From: Botryotinia globosa | Taxonomy: Eukaryota > Ascomycota > Leotiomycetes > Helotiales > Sclerotiniaceae | Direction: 5' to 3' | DNA length: 64,000 bases | NCBI GenBank assembly: GCA_014898425.1 | Contig: RCSZ01000008.1 | Coordinates: 1,065,501-1,129,500 of the forward strand | In this document: positions 1-12,380 of the stretch, one piece after another | Numbering within the stretch: position 1 is the first letter of the stretch | How the letters are laid out: each line of letters starts with the position of its first letter | The notes under the pieces: model-generated | What the model was told of the DNA's origin: nothing | Seen by the model: the letters and a program-made list of their open reading frames with translations, nothing else | Databases searched by the model: none | Program-made: the position numbers and the translations under genes

Positions 1-808
1 ATAATTTTGGGAGGGGTAAGAGATAGTGAATATCTTAACCTTTATCACCAGGGTTTCTTTTGACCTGGAACTTTAGAACTTTAAAACTTCGACACCTCGA
101 AGTCTATATTGGTCTATTCCATGGACTCTGATCTGACAAAAACCTCGAAATTACCTCCGAGTGTGTCAAAATTTCCGATTCCTTTCATAGAGATTGTACT
201 ACAAAGATCGAATTCCACAACTTTTCTGTCTGTTTCTCAAGGTCACTAAAGTTGGTGGATTGAATGAAGTTCCCAGATCTTAACTCAGGAAGCCAAGCTT
301 TCACTCAAGGAACACCTCGAGCCTACGTGCCATATTTCCATTTATTCTCATATTAACTTTGCTTCATGTATTCTTCGATGTTAATAGTTGATTATTTTTT
401 CACTCTTTCTTTTGCATCCAGCTGTAAGCTCCGAAATACCGTGCGAGCAGGCAACTTTCAAGTGGGGAAAAGCTCCATCGGCATGCTATTTTTGGAGGTC
501 TGAGTAGATGTCAAGCCTGGAAAAGACCTCACTAAAGATAAACATCGAGTGGTGTCAAAACTATTTGATTGGTAATCACAACTACCGGCAAGTAACCAAA
601 TAGCCACAAGCTGCAAGTTGGAAATATCGTCCTACCCAACATATCCTGTGTCCTATTCCATCCAAGCACTTCATCCTATTCTCCGCAACTGAAGATCGTT
701 GTCCCATTTTCTTTCCATTCATCTCAAATATTTTGACCCATTAGCCTACCTCCATTCTACATGGAAGGCTAGAAGAGGTCTGTGTTCTTGATCTAAAAAT
801 GTTTTCCA
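1..808. other. Intergenic, no gene seen
   Basis: No convincing open frame or splice pattern on either strand, and no tandem repeat. Probably the 3' flank of the PAM2-motif gene and distal sequence of an upstream gene outside the window. Confidence 0.4.
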
Positions 809-1210
809 TCAAAGAAACCAACGATCAACTTCAGGTCGCTGGCCCAACTTTGCGCATATTGTTTTATATTCAAGCACAACTGACAGTTCTTGCTCCTTCA
901 AGCATCCTTTACACTTCAAGCATCCTTTGCAATTCAGTGCCCTCTTTTCCTCCGCAGTGCCCAGCAAAAGCTTTTCCAAATGTAACACCATCATCTTTTC
1001 TTTCAACTTCTCCTTTTGGTGCAAGAGAAGTGCTCGTTCGTTCGCTGCCATTTGAACTTCTACAGCGGCGAAATCTGCGAGTGGGTGGTCGGGATAAGCA
1101 GCAACAAATGCGTATCCGGCCGCATTGATGACAGCTAAGAAACTTGGTACTGGGGGTAATGGTCGTGGAGAAGGTATAAAAACGGGTGCTCGTGGATTTA
1201 GTGACGACAT
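809..1210 (-). CDS. Small PAM2-motif protein, 133 aa
   Basis: Single-exon frame; I start at the ATG at 1210 rather than the in-frame ATG at 1273 because the shorter form puts SSLNPRAPVFIP at residues 2-13. That matches the PAM2 consensus (L-N-x-x-A-x-x-F-x-P) by which ataxin-2, Paip and eRF3 bind the MLLE domain of poly(A)-binding protein. Next come a Pro-rich stretch, an Ala/aromatic helix and a Lys/Glu/Leu-rich segment that could form a coiled coil, then a duplicated CKGCLK hexapeptide (an 18-bp tandem duplication near 895-930). No signal peptide or membrane segment. Role is inferred only from the motif: a possible poly(A)-binding-protein partner in mRNA turnover or translation. Upstream exons are possible. 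Confidence 0.5.
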   Translation of the reverse strand: MSSLNPRAPVFIPSPRPLPPVPSFLAVINAAGYAFVAAYPDHPLADFAAVEVQMAANERALLLHQKEKLKEKMMVLHLEKLLLGTAEEKRALNCKGCLKCKGCLKEQELSVVLEYKTICAKLGQRPEVDRWFL

Positions 1211-1968
1211 CGTTGTGAGATAATACGATCGCGCTTGTTTTCCGTCTGCGTGAGCTGCGCTAAGGCCATTCATATTAGCAAAATACTTTCAGATCGATAC
1301 ATTTCAATCTGCATAGACACAGCTTACTAGTAAAGCTGCACTTCAGGTCTGAGCTTGTAAGAATGGGAGAATTCGAGATGTCCTCGGAGGCCTGTATGCT
1401 ATTGATTTGTCGGGTTAGTATCGTACCAACTGGATCTTTGGACTTCGGATTTACCAAGTTGGAACTGACGGAAATTAATCGAGGGGAGCTGTTGGTTTGA
1501 TTTGTGCTATTGGTGCCGTCAAAGACTAATTGCATTAGGTTGGTCTAGTATGTGGCAGGTTGATAGGATAGTACTTACAGACCGAATGAATTTTGCTGAT
1601 GATTTGGAAAGGAGCTGGATGGTGAAAAAGCGAGGTGTCGGACATGGTCTCGGAGAGTCGGCAACTTGGAGGTAGTGAATATGAAGATGAGATGAATGAG
1701 ACGAGACAGATAATGTGAGAGACGAGTCATTGTTTGGTTCAAATGTGAGGTTTGAGAGCATTTGGGATGATATTTTGGGCTCGTGGGAGAAGAGGAATGG
1801 GAAGAAATGGGTGTGTTGATAGTTGCTTTTGCATATATTCAGATGGTTGAGAAAAAACATGAAAGTTTGGGTATGGTGTTGATGGCTAGGAATACAGCAT
1901 TGCAGAAAAATCATCTCTGACAACAAACGATATACATACATGAGGTTTATCTCTATATTTCCCAACAA
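1211..1968. other. Gap between PAM2 gene and DHA2 porter
   Basis: About 760 nt. Minus-strand frames at 1275-1535 and 1519-1968 are open, but their translations are compositionally poor and show no family motif. The stretch most likely holds the 3' UTR of the porter and the promoter/5' UTR of the small gene. Confidence 0.35.
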
Positions 1969-3811
1969 TCAAGATTTCAGCTCTTCCAGCACCCTCACTT
2001 GAGTGACCTGACCCTTTAACCTCTGCACTTCCTCCGCAATCTGCTCTCTAAGTCTCTGCTCAATCGTAACCGGGTTCTTCTTCCACGTCCCCACTGTTAC
2101 TGAAACACAAACACCCGCAACTATCGCGCAGACTTTCATATCCTCGCTAAAAGAATCCGAGTACGCTTGTCTCACTGCGTGGAGTTGTGAATCCGTCATC
2201 GACTTTCCCGAAGACTCTAACGAAGCAAGTTGTTCCAGACTCACGATGCCAGTTAATTGGGTTTGTTGTACTAAACCAAGAATAGCGGTACTGGCTGCTA
2301 TTCCGATGCTGCCGCCTAGAATGCGTGCTTGCGACGTGGTGCCTTGTGCGACGGCGTGATCGCGGATGGATGATTCGTAGTTTGACTGTTGGGATTGTGT
2401 TAGCTAAAGGTGGCTTTGCGAGAAGTAGTTCGGTCGAGGTACTCACTAGCATCGATACCGTGGATACTGTCAATCCGAACCCTGATCCAACAAATACTAG
2501 AAAGCCATAGATCTTTGCTTCCACGTACTCGGTATTCGATAATGTAGACAGCGAACTAGTGCCTATAACACTCAGTCCAGATCCCACGAGTAGAGTCAAA
2601 AATACTCTGTTTTTCGTTCCGTTGAGCATTCCACCAAGCAAACTCGCTATTGCTGTTGATCCTAGCATAGGTAATAATCCCAGTCCTGCGGTTAACGGAC
2701 TCTTCCCATTCACAACCTGGAATCGTAGCGGTAAACTATAAATTGCAACAAAATATGGAAATCCCATAAGTAAAGTCGTGGCCAGACCGAACATGTAGAC
2801 TCTATTCTTAATAAGTCTCCATGGGAACATCGTTGCGAGTTTTTCTTCCCACTTTTTCTGCACTATGAACTCCCAAGCGAATAGTAAGATCCAAAAGACT
2901 TTTCCCACGATGAGGGGTATCAGGAATAGTGGTTTATTCCAAGAATTTGTTTTGAGACCTGCTTCTTGGAATGCAAAGACGAAAAGGATAGAAGCGATGA
3001 TTAAGATACATGCTCCGACAAAATCAAGTTGTCGAAGGGGTCTACGTTTGGATTGATGAAGTTGAATTTCATTTGGCCAGACGAGGTAGAACAATACTAA
3101 AGGCACGATTCCGATTGGCGCACTGTGTGTTTGTTAGCTTTCGCTCTTGTTAATAGGTCGGTTCAATTACTTTATCCAAAATATCCATCTCCAACTTGTG
3201 TACCGGGTAATGATACCTCCGATAACTGGACCAAGCACTCCGCTCATTGCAACCACAGCGCCAGCCAAACTTCCAATCCATCTCCTCATTCCCGGGGGAC
3301 TAATCTCTGGGAAGATAACCATAGTCAGAGAATAAAGGCCTGAGCCACCTATTCCCTGCAAAGCTCTGAATGCAACAAGTTGATTGAGTGTTTGCGCAGA
3401 CCCGCATGCAATTGAGAAGACGAAGAATATAATGAAGGCTGCAATATATGCATTCTTTCGACCAGCAATATCACCAATTCGTGCGAATAAAACAGCACAG
3501 CCTAGATAGGAAAGGGTGTAGGCGAGAGCTATCCATGAAACCGAGTTGAGAGAATTGAACTCCTCACCAATGGTGTAAAGAGCTGTTGCTACGATACTGG
3601 TATCGAGCAGCGCAAGGAAAAGACCGAAACATAGACTTTACAATGTTAGTATAATTTCAAAAATCCAAGAGAGATCGAGGCGTCACCTGATACATAGACA
3701 AACGAGCCTCCGTTTGGGGATCTCAGGACCATTTCCTCGTGGGTTAGGTCTAGATTCGGAAATGGGTTCATCGGAGGCCGAAGACTCTAGTTTGGGAGTA
3801 TTGTTATCCAT
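1969..3811 (-). CDS. DHA2-family MFS drug/H+ antiporter, 560 aa
   Basis: Four exons on the minus strand: 3811-3687, 3635-3171, 3122-2447, 2385-1969 (1683 nt, all junctions GT/AG and frame-consistent). The ATG at 3811 opens a short acidic, Pro-rich N-terminus before TM1. The motif-A loop reads ARIGDIAGRKN and the antiporter motif C reads SGVLGPVIGG. Later come a central membrane pair and the C-terminal signature RDHAVAQGTTSQARILGGSIG, typical of fungal 14-TM DHA2 exporters. The last 60 residues are a cytosolic, possibly coiled-coil tail. Known role of the family: proton-coupled efflux of toxic small molecules or fungal metabolites across the plasma membrane. No biosynthetic cluster surrounds it, so the substrate is unknown. 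Confidence 0.88.
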
Positions 3812-5551
3812 ATCATTCCAGGCAAGTTGGGTTAAAGATAATTAAAGTAGCCGTTGACATTTCGCATCATGCATCTGCAGTGGCCACCTTATATAACACC
3901 TGATTGTCTGGTAATTTGAAGCAAAGAAGATTGGTGAGATTCAATCCGCAGGTGATATTAAATCCGCACGCCAATCTAGTGATCGGAGAGATATTCCAAC
4001 CGCTTCACCCTCAACATAATTGAGAAGATTGTGAAAAGACAATAGACGGATGAAATAAATTGGTGTTGTACGGATTCAGGGACGGATAGAAGATGTTGTT
4101 CGGCCGTAAGCGCCAAGCGTCCAGGGATGTGGACGATACGGGCGTAAGCATTGAAGTATCGCAGTCTCTTTCCTGTTGAATTCTTGATGGCATGAAAATC
4201 TGGATATCATCTTCATGCAAAGTCTAAGCACTAGAGTAAGTGAACGCCAACAGGCACATGATTGTTGACTCTTTTAACATCTCACGTGAGAGCTCATAGA
4301 AAACGTGTGTACAAGCAAGCCACTCTTCAGTATATTGAAATGATTCAACACGAAAAGTCTAGAACCCATTCATGCTGAGGGTAGTGAGATGTAAGTCCCA
4401 AGCTTCTAGTAGATGTTCAAAATCTACAATTCCTTGTGGCTGAAGCACACTCCCAATGCGTGATTGCTCATCTACCCATTATGGACCTCAGAACTACTCA
4501 TTTTACAATGCACATCGTCATCATGATCGAGCAAAAGAGACAGTTATCAGCGTGGCTCAAGGAGGTGGAGACCCGGGGACTTCAGCAATATCTTATAATT
4601 TGGTATTTATCGATGGAATTTGACGAAGACTAAAAGGAATTGAAGAATTAAGAACCGACGCATGGTGCAGTCATACTCTTGTATATCACTTGATGCCAGC
4701 ATCAAGTGCAGCATCAAGTGCAGCATCAAGTGCAAACAAGCTGTTTGATACTTATTAACCGTAGCGCTGATTTTCAATCCATTTTATCGTCCGTAGGTGC
4801 GATCATATACATGTTGGGGTGTGAGAATATCTTGTCATGTGGGCTCGGTTCCTTTTACTACAAAGTACATTGTGCCCGCGGTGTGTGGTTAGTGGGTACA
4901 CCGAGGACGACTAGCTGATTACTAATATCCAATCAGAGGTTTATTATATGCGAGGCTAAATACATCAATCGTCTTATCTTTACTCGTAAGTTCCAAGTTG
5001 TTGCAAGTTATTCAAAGAAATCCAAAGTGGGAAAGTGTTCGATATAATCCGGCGCTTATACGGAGTATGGTGTGATTACTCCGCATTACAATTCGATTCT
5101 AACTCTTAACCTTGTACGCTACCACCCCGTTGCTGCTTTGCGGTGTCATGAGCTCCTCCTGTGATGGGTCAAGCTAAACCCTAATGCAACGTCCAATTCG
5201 AACTACTTGATGAGATCGACCTGTATTTTCGCCCTTCTGGAGGCTTATTATACACTAACTTTAACCTTACCTGAGATTGATTGCCTGATATTGGCCACCC
5301 AACTGCAAATCTGTATACTTTTTGATATCAGAGCATTGAATCTCACCATCCCCCCCAAACCAAAATCGAGACGGGATACCTGGCTTGGAACGTCCAATAG
5401 CATCCTAGGATTTGAATTCACTGTTCCACAGAATGAGTGAACTTTTACACAACAGAAGTCAGGCGTGCACTAACTTAGCCTAGGATTTCCGATAGCAAGA
5501 ACGATTCATAAGTATTTAGTGAGGCCTGCTTCTCAGGTTTCAGCAATCCTC
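3812..5551. other. Divergent intergenic region between two MFS genes
   Basis: About 1.7 kb between divergently transcribed porters, so it should hold both promoters. Short open frames (for example 4436-4633 and 5207-5440) look random. The only structure is a short 12-bp tandem repeat at about 4697-4735. Confidence 0.4.
4697..4735. repeat. 12-bp tandem repeat, about 3 copies
   Basis: Unit GCATCAAGTGCA repeated head to tail with no mismatch in the core. Too short for a function to be inferred; lies upstream of the sugar-type porter gene. Confidence 0.7.
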
Positions 5552-7447
5552 ATGAGGTACCAGAGATTACCGACCAGCGAAGAAGCCGAAATGGCGAATG
5601 AAACTCTTAATAACGACCCTACCTCCTCAAATGAAAACGATGGTGAACCAGATGTCAAAGACGGAAATGTCAACAATGATTACACACAACGGTCAGAAGT
5701 TGAGAGTCTAAACTTGACTGCGATACCTCCTGGAACAATCGATCCAATATATGAAGCAAAGGCTCGAGTCTTAAATGAAGCTGTAAGATTGGATACCTTC
5801 ACACTTCCAGGCGGCTCCGCTCAAACGTAATGAACGCTAATCATGTGATTTTGCTCAGATCCAAGATATTGGCATGGGATGGTATCAATGGCAACTATTT
5901 GTTGTAGTAGGATTTGGCTGGGCGAATGATAACTTGTGGCCAATTGTTACATCACTTATATGTATATACTCAATCTCGGGTTGTCTTTTTATCAACCAGA
6001 AAGCTAACAACGAACATAGTCACGTCGATTACCAATGAATTCTCACCGAAGCACCCACCTCTACTTACTCTAGCTCAGAATATCGGCCTTCTGGCTGGTG
6101 CTATGTTTTGGGGTTTTGGTTGCGATATTTTTGGTCGACGTTTAGCTTTTAATGCTACGCTTGGTATCACCGCCGTATTTGGATTGATTGCTGCCGGTTC
6201 ACCCAATTTCGCAGCTATTGGATGCTTTGCAGCTCTTTGGAGTTTCGGTGTAGGCGGAAATCTTCCCGTCGATTCAGCAGTTTTCCTCGAGTTTCTTCCT
6301 GGTTCTCACCAATATCTTCTTACTGTTCTTTCAGTTGACTGGGCCGTAGCTCAAGTTATCGCGAATTTAATTGCTTGGCCTCTCTTGGGAAACCTCACGT
6401 GCCAAGAAGGTTCAGCATGCCCTCGATCACAAAACATGGGATGGAGATATTTTCTTATCGTTATGGGAGGCATTTCTATGGTCGAGTTCTTCATTCGTTT
6501 CACGTGTTTTACGATATTCGAGAGTCCGAAATATTTGATGGGGAAAGGAAGAGATGAAGATGCAGTTAAGGTTGTACAGGAAGTTGCCAGGAGGAATGGA
6601 AAACAGTCGAATTGTCAGTATATCCCATTCATTTCTTCCTGTTCTGATCCATGCTAAACTTATATAGTGAGTGTCACCCGTCTCCAGGATTGCGGCACCC
6701 TTCCTCACATCAACGCCTCGGCAACCTTGTCAAGAAAACTCCATCAAATGGACTTATCTCATGTTCGTGCCTTATTCGCGACGAGAAAGCTGGCCTTCTC
6801 TACAGGTTTGATTATGCTCGTGTGGGCATTCATTGGTCTTGGATATCCACTCTATAACGCATTTCTTCCGTATATCCAAGCCACTCGAGGTGCTGAGTTT
6901 GGAGATGGAAGTACGTATTTGACGTATCGCAACTCTCTGATTATATCTGTACTTGGAATTCCCGGTGCTCTTATCGGTGGTTACCTCATCGAAGTACCAA
7001 GATTGGGTAGAAAAGGAACTCTTGCTCTTAGTACGACAGCCACGGGAGTATTCTTATACGCTTCCACCACGGCCATGACATCTACTGCATTATTGGGTTG
7101 GAATTGTGCTTTTAACTTTTGTTCCAATGTGATGTATGCTGTTTTATACGCTTATACACCGGAAATCTTTCCTACAAAAGATCGCGGTACGGGCAATGCT
7201 CTTACCGCGACTTCGAACAGAATCTTCGGGATTATGGCGGTAAGTTTCCCCTCATTTATTGATTTAGATTACAGGAAGGTTGAAAATATTCTAAGGACGT
7301 TGACTAATCTTTCTGAAGCCAATTATTGCAATGTTCGCCAATCTCGAGACTTCAGCGCCAGTTTACACGAGCGGGGCTCTTTTCATTGCAGCAGGACTGT
7401 TGGTATTGATATTGCCATATGAAAGCCGGGGAAAGGCCAGTCTATAA
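5552..7447 (+). CDS. MFS porter, sugar/SV2-like, 542 aa
   Basis: Five exons: 5552-5782, 5859-5961, 6020-6613, 6668-7239, 7319-7447. An in-frame ATG at 5591 is an alternative start. A 75-residue acidic cytosolic N-tail precedes TM1. The TM2-TM3 loop carries the MFS motif GCDIFGRR, and the centre has FESPKYLMGKGRDEDAV, the PESPR-type signature of the sugar-porter/SV2 group. The second half includes YTPEIFPTKDRGTGNA, a hallmark of SV2-related porters. It ends in a short cytosolic tail. Members are proton symporters for sugars, organic acids or aromatic acids; which one cannot be told from sequence. It is tail-to-tail with the GH31 gene only 169 nt away, which makes a sugar substrate plausible. 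Confidence 0.85.
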
Positions 7448-7616
7448 ACCCGAAGTTTGAAGCCTGTATTCATATGATACTTCTACCTTTCAATACTATA
7501 AAATAACAAAATTCGTGTTAGTAATCAGTATTGATCAATGATTCGGGTCATACGAAAAAGAAGCTCGGCTCATTGTCGAGACTTCTTGGGAATTATAATT
7601 TGAATTTACCCTTATT

Positions 7617-9727
7617 CTAGTCTTGTCTAGTGAAAACAGGTATAGTGTCAATGGAACAAGCGACTTCAATCTCATGACCTCCTTCCCAAGATTCATCTTT
7701 CTCCTTACCAATCAGCGACCAAGATGATCCCGCTGGAAGATAAATCTTGATATTCTTTACCCCAGCCTCAAACACAGGACAAACCAAATACTTTGGCCCA
7801 AACATATATTGTTCCTCAATTTCCCAGCATTTCTTATCCTCCGGGAACTCATAGAATAGAGTTCTCATGACTGGACTTCCCTTTTCACTAGCCTCTTTCA
7901 TCAACTCCCTGGTATACTCCCTCATCTCTTCTCGCACCATCATGTATTTCTTACAAATTCCATAGACTTCTTCCCCATAAGACCAAACCTCATTATCCGC
8001 ACCACTCAAACAAGTCGATCCACCCCCCTCTCCAACCTGCGGCTGTTTAGGTTCCCGATCTCCATGCAACCTCATAACCGGACAAAAAGTCCCCCATTGA
8101 AACCACCGTACAAACAATTCCCTAAAAGCCGGATCCGTGGGATCTCCTCCATGAAAACCCCCAATATCAGTTGTCCACCATGGAATTCCTGCAAGTCCCA
8201 TGTTTAATCCAGCAGTAAGCTGATTGCGGAATGAGGACCACGAGGAAGCTATATCGCCGCTCCAAACCAGCGCGCCGTATTTTTGGGACCCGGCCCATGC
8301 GCAACGGAGAAGATTCACGATGTTTGTTTGCCCCGAGGCGGACATGCCTTCGTAGAAGGCGCGCGCGTATTCCACGGGGTAGGTGTTGCCGATGGAGAGG
8401 TTGGTGCCTCGATGGTAGCGATAGTTGTCGAAATCGTAGGCTGTGTATTCGGGTTCTGAGTGGAAAGTTAGTTATCCAGATCTTTCTTCAGGCTACCTCT
8501 GTAGATTACTAAAGTCTAAAAACGTATAGTACCACACCGGATGAGATGAGAAATTAAAAAGTACTAACCTGCTTCATCTAACCAAAATACCTTGATTCCC
8601 TTCTCATAATAATTCTTCTTCGCTTGTTCCCAGATGAATTTCCTCGCCCCCGGATTCGTGGCATCAAAATGAATCGTATCGCCTTCAAAATCCATCACAA
8701 TCCTAATGCCCCGATCCGTCCTTACCAAATAACCTTTCTCCAGCATCTCTTCGAAATTCTCCGACCGCGTATCCACAGTCGGCCAAATCGACACCATGAG
8801 TTCAATCCCCATCTCCTTCAACTCCGCAATCATCGCCTCCGGATCCGGCCAGAAATTCTCATCAAATCTCCAATCTCCCTGGCGCGGCCAGTGGAAAAAA
8901 TCAATCACGATGAGATCAATCGGTAACTCTCTCTTCTTGTATTCGCGCGCGACTTGCAAGAGTTCTTCCTGCGTCTGATAGCGCAATTTGCATTGCCAAA
9001 ACCCCAGTCCGTACTCGGGCATCATGGGAACCTTTCCCGTGACGTCTGCATAGCGATGAACGATTTCCGCCGGGGAAGCACCAGCCACGACCCAGTAATC
9101 GAGAAAAGAAGTAGAATACGCTTCGAAGCTCATGATATTTTTTCCAAACACCGCGCGTCCGATGGCGGGATTGTTCCAGAGGAATCCGTAGCCCAGAGAG
9201 GAGATGGCAAAGGGGACGCTGGCTTGGGAATTCCGGTGCGCGAGCTCGAGATCCAGGCCCTTGAGATCGAGATATGGTTGTTGGTATTGGCCCATGCCGA
9301 AGATCTTTTCGTGCTTGTCTTGGGATTCGAAGCGTTGCGTTAGATGATGTGTTGAGCTGCCGCCGGGATTGGGCTTGAATTCCCGGGCTTCGACATTTAT
9401 GGCCGAACATTTGGGATCTGTGACGTCGAGACGATGACGTGCGTATTCTTCTAGGAGAATTTTGCCCTCGCCGTTGTAGATGATGATCTTTCCCCGGGAG
9501 GAAACTGTTGCGCGGATAGACCCATTAGTGATTGATGCTGATTTATCCTCGATTTTAATTGTTGGTGTTGGAGAGTCGATTTCTTGGAGCGCCCAGAGTT
9601 CAGAGGGATCGGGATATTGAGATTCTTTGGTAGAACGAATTCGGAATGCATTTGGTCCCCAGGGATCAATCCAGAGTTCTTCGGCATCGTAGCGATATAT
9701 CAGACGGTTTCCTTCAGAGTAGAGCAT
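7617..9727 (-). CDS. GH31 alpha-xylosidase / alpha-glucosidase, 665 aa
   Basis: Two exons: 9727-8569 and 8455-7617; the intron splits the active-site motif. The frame stays open upstream of 9727 but has no ATG, so an upstream exon is possible. N-terminal beta-sandwich to about residue 240, then the (beta/alpha)8 barrel. The nucleophile is D384 in FWLDEAEPEY, and the acid/base is probably D454 in WSGDIASSW. RWFQWGTFCPVMRLHGDRE is the conserved barrel C-end, followed by beta domains. No signal peptide, so the enzyme is predicted to be cytosolic, as for fungal alpha-xylosidases acting on imported isoprimeverose or xyloglucan oligosaccharides. Substrate (xylose or glucose) is inferred. The neighbouring convergent sugar-type porter fits an import-and-cleave pair. 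Confidence 0.88.
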
Positions 9728-10257
9728 TGTTCCTGAGTGTCGATATAGACCTTCTTTGAAATTGAAGGAAGAAAACTCACGCAGCGATAGCTGAGCTCTT
9801 TTTAACCACAATCACTCAACCTCATGGATTGTCAATGAAAACATTCCTTCTTTTCCATTTGGGCATGAATGAATGAAAATGACGACAAGACAACATTTAT
9901 TGGCTGATGGGAAATTTACAGATGCTGTGTTGTACCATTGCGGGGTCGTGAAATCACAACCCCGCATCATGAGTAGAAGCGCACCAAACAAGTTTACTCG
10001 ACAAGCACACGCTGCAGACTCGAGATGTGGGACATACTTTGAATAGAATCGATCATCGTCATGACTAAAAAGTACAAGGTGTATTTTGATATTCTCGATT
10101 AAATGCAGCAGATATAAGCAACGGCTAAATACAATCAGGCACCGGAAAAGCTTCCCTTTCTATGATCCCTGCCTCCACGGTGCTCGCTCGGATAAGAGAT
10201 ACGCAAACCTCAACATGTTTACGGCGTTGAAGTGTTTAGAAAACAAACAAGCATTGT
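9728..10257. other. Promoter region of GH31 gene / 3' flank of monooxygenase gene
   Basis: About 530 nt between two minus-strand genes. It should carry the GH31 promoter and the monooxygenase 3' UTR. A donor-like GTGAGT near 9773 followed by a pyrimidine-rich stretch and AAAG suggests an intron in the GH31 5' UTR. No other feature seen. Confidence 0.35.
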
Positions 10258-12380
10258 CTATCGGCTCAGAATAGTTTTCAAAACAACCATCAACTTCTCC
10301 TCTGGCTCATCGATCATCTCCATAGCTCTCCAAGCTACGAATCTATCCGGTCTAACCAACACACAACCACTCTCGCCAATTTCTCTGCGTCTCGCCCAAT
10401 CAAAATACACATCCTCATAATCTTGTTTCCAGCCGATAGAATACACATTAACCTCAACCCCAAGAACTTCTGCCGCCTTCGCAGCAGCAGATCTCCATTT
10501 TTCTCCCCCAATTCCAGTGAAAAGGGAGAATTTTCCATGTCCAGCTAAATCAATAGTCGAAAACTGTTTTCCTGGAAGTCTGGTATTCAACCACGCATGA
10601 GGGAAACGACTTCCAGGATAAGTAGTAATCTCATGCTCAAGAACCGGGTCTGCCGGTAATGCTGGTCTTGGTTTCTCGTCCGCGAGGAAAACTGCAGAAG
10701 ATTCGTAACGTTCATTCATTTCAATACCAACGGCATGAAACTCGCGTGCCGTTCCCTCAATCGCCGCTTGAAAGCGTGCTCGCCGAGCTGCTCCTTCAGG
10801 CGTAGCCTGCGAGAGTTCTGCAAATTGCTTTCGTCGGATTTCGACGGATGATTCCATCATTCCTAAAGCTTCCCATACTGGTGCATGATCTCTAAGTCCT
10901 TGATTCGCTCGTGTGATGATGGATTGACCAACTGGTTGGCGTTCCGGGCTATATGAATCGAGAAGACTGCTTTCCGCTTTTCCTTTCAAGACATAGGCAA
11001 TCTTCCAGGCGAGATTGTATGCATCTTGAATACATGTATTAGATCCTAGGCCGTTTGTTGGTGGATGGCGGTGAACTGCATCGCCGAGACAAAATCTTTT
11101 CAAAGTAAGCGAGGAAATTCTTTGATCAGGGGGCTCGGGTACATACATATTCCCATCAGAGTAGTATTCTGCAACAGTTTCATTGACCAGCCATTTGGAG
11201 AGTCCAAGTACTTCTGCATGAATCGAGTCATCTCCGATCATATCCTTGACACATGTTAAATACTCCTCGTCTGTAAGATTTAAGTCCGGTCCGGCATTAG
11301 GAGATGGAAGAAGAAGGAACAACCATCTGCAAAGTCAGTATGTTCTTATTCAGACATAGTAAAGGACTTACTCATTCCAGGGCTTCACCATTCTAATCAA
11401 ACCATTCCATCCAATAGTGGCATCTTCGTCTTCAGGTCTTATGATCCAATGTAGGTTTCCCATTCTATTTTCCATGACATGTTTCAATTCGGCCCTGACC
11501 AATAAATTGATAGCTAACCCTTGTTGAGGTTTCTTGATCAATGGAATCTGTAATTGCCTCAAGACTTGACTTCGAGCCCCATCACATCCAAATAGGTACC
11601 TTGATCGAACATAATATATTTGGTTCGTTAAATTGTCTTGCAGTTTGCTGGTAATTATCTCCGAGGTCGAGTCTCGCTCAAAAGACAAAAACGAGGTATC
11701 AAATCGACAATTGAATCCACTATGAGAAGCCCGATTGATCAGAATCGGCTCGAGAACTGTCTGAGGAATATCGACATGGCTGCATGGACTAGCAGCGTCA
11801 TAATCACCCTGTGAAAATAGTTAGTCGTCAGAATGCCATCATCACCTGTTCGTCGACCTACGACACGTTTTGGATCATTCCCCCATGAGTAAATTCTTGC
11901 ATATTCCTCACCAGCCAAAGAACGACACCATCGTGTATGCAACATTGAATCACCCTTAACAGCAACTTGTAAACACTCCTCTTCCAAACCTATATCACGT
12001 AGACATTCCATTGCTGCCATGTTCGTTATGTGAGCTCGCGGTGTATCGGCTGTACCCGGAGTGGCCGCGATAAGCATTCCTCGTAGGCCTATGAACATCA
12101 GTATCATTATTCATTTTCTCTTTGCACCTTACAATCTTCCGCAGTCATCTAGTCATTAAAGACAGAATTTTGGAAAGCTCTATAAAGGTCACGTGCCGAG
12201 ACACCGAGAAATCCGCATCGACTCACCATGATGTCCCAGAAAACAAGCCAAAGCCGCCCCAGAAGGTCCAGCCCCAACAATCAACAAGTCAGTCTCAATA
12301 ACTGCTTCCGTCACTGTGGCGGCTACATTCTCAGCATTTCCCTTATCATTTGCATAAGGCCAAGATTTGGAAGTCGACAT
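10258..12380 (-). CDS. FAD-dependent monooxygenase, phenol-hydroxylase type, 628 aa
   Basis: Four exons: 12380-12227, 12088-11862, 11808-11372, 11326-10258 (1887 nt). The dinucleotide-binding motif GAGPSG is at residues 36-41. The DG motif is in LFGCDGARSQVLR, and the second FAD motif in CLGDAVHRHPPTNGLG. After about residue 430 a C-terminal thioredoxin-fold-like domain follows, as in the phenol 2-monooxygenase / 2,4-dichlorophenol hydroxylase (group A flavoprotein) family. Such enzymes use NAD(P)H and O2 to hydroxylate phenolic rings. Fungal members act in aromatic catabolism or secondary metabolism. No signal peptide. No clear clustering with pathway genes, so the substrate is open. Confidence 0.87.

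Noticed and set aside
8916..9410. 164-residue minus frame inside the GH31 gene
   Set aside because: Shadow of the GH31 frame.
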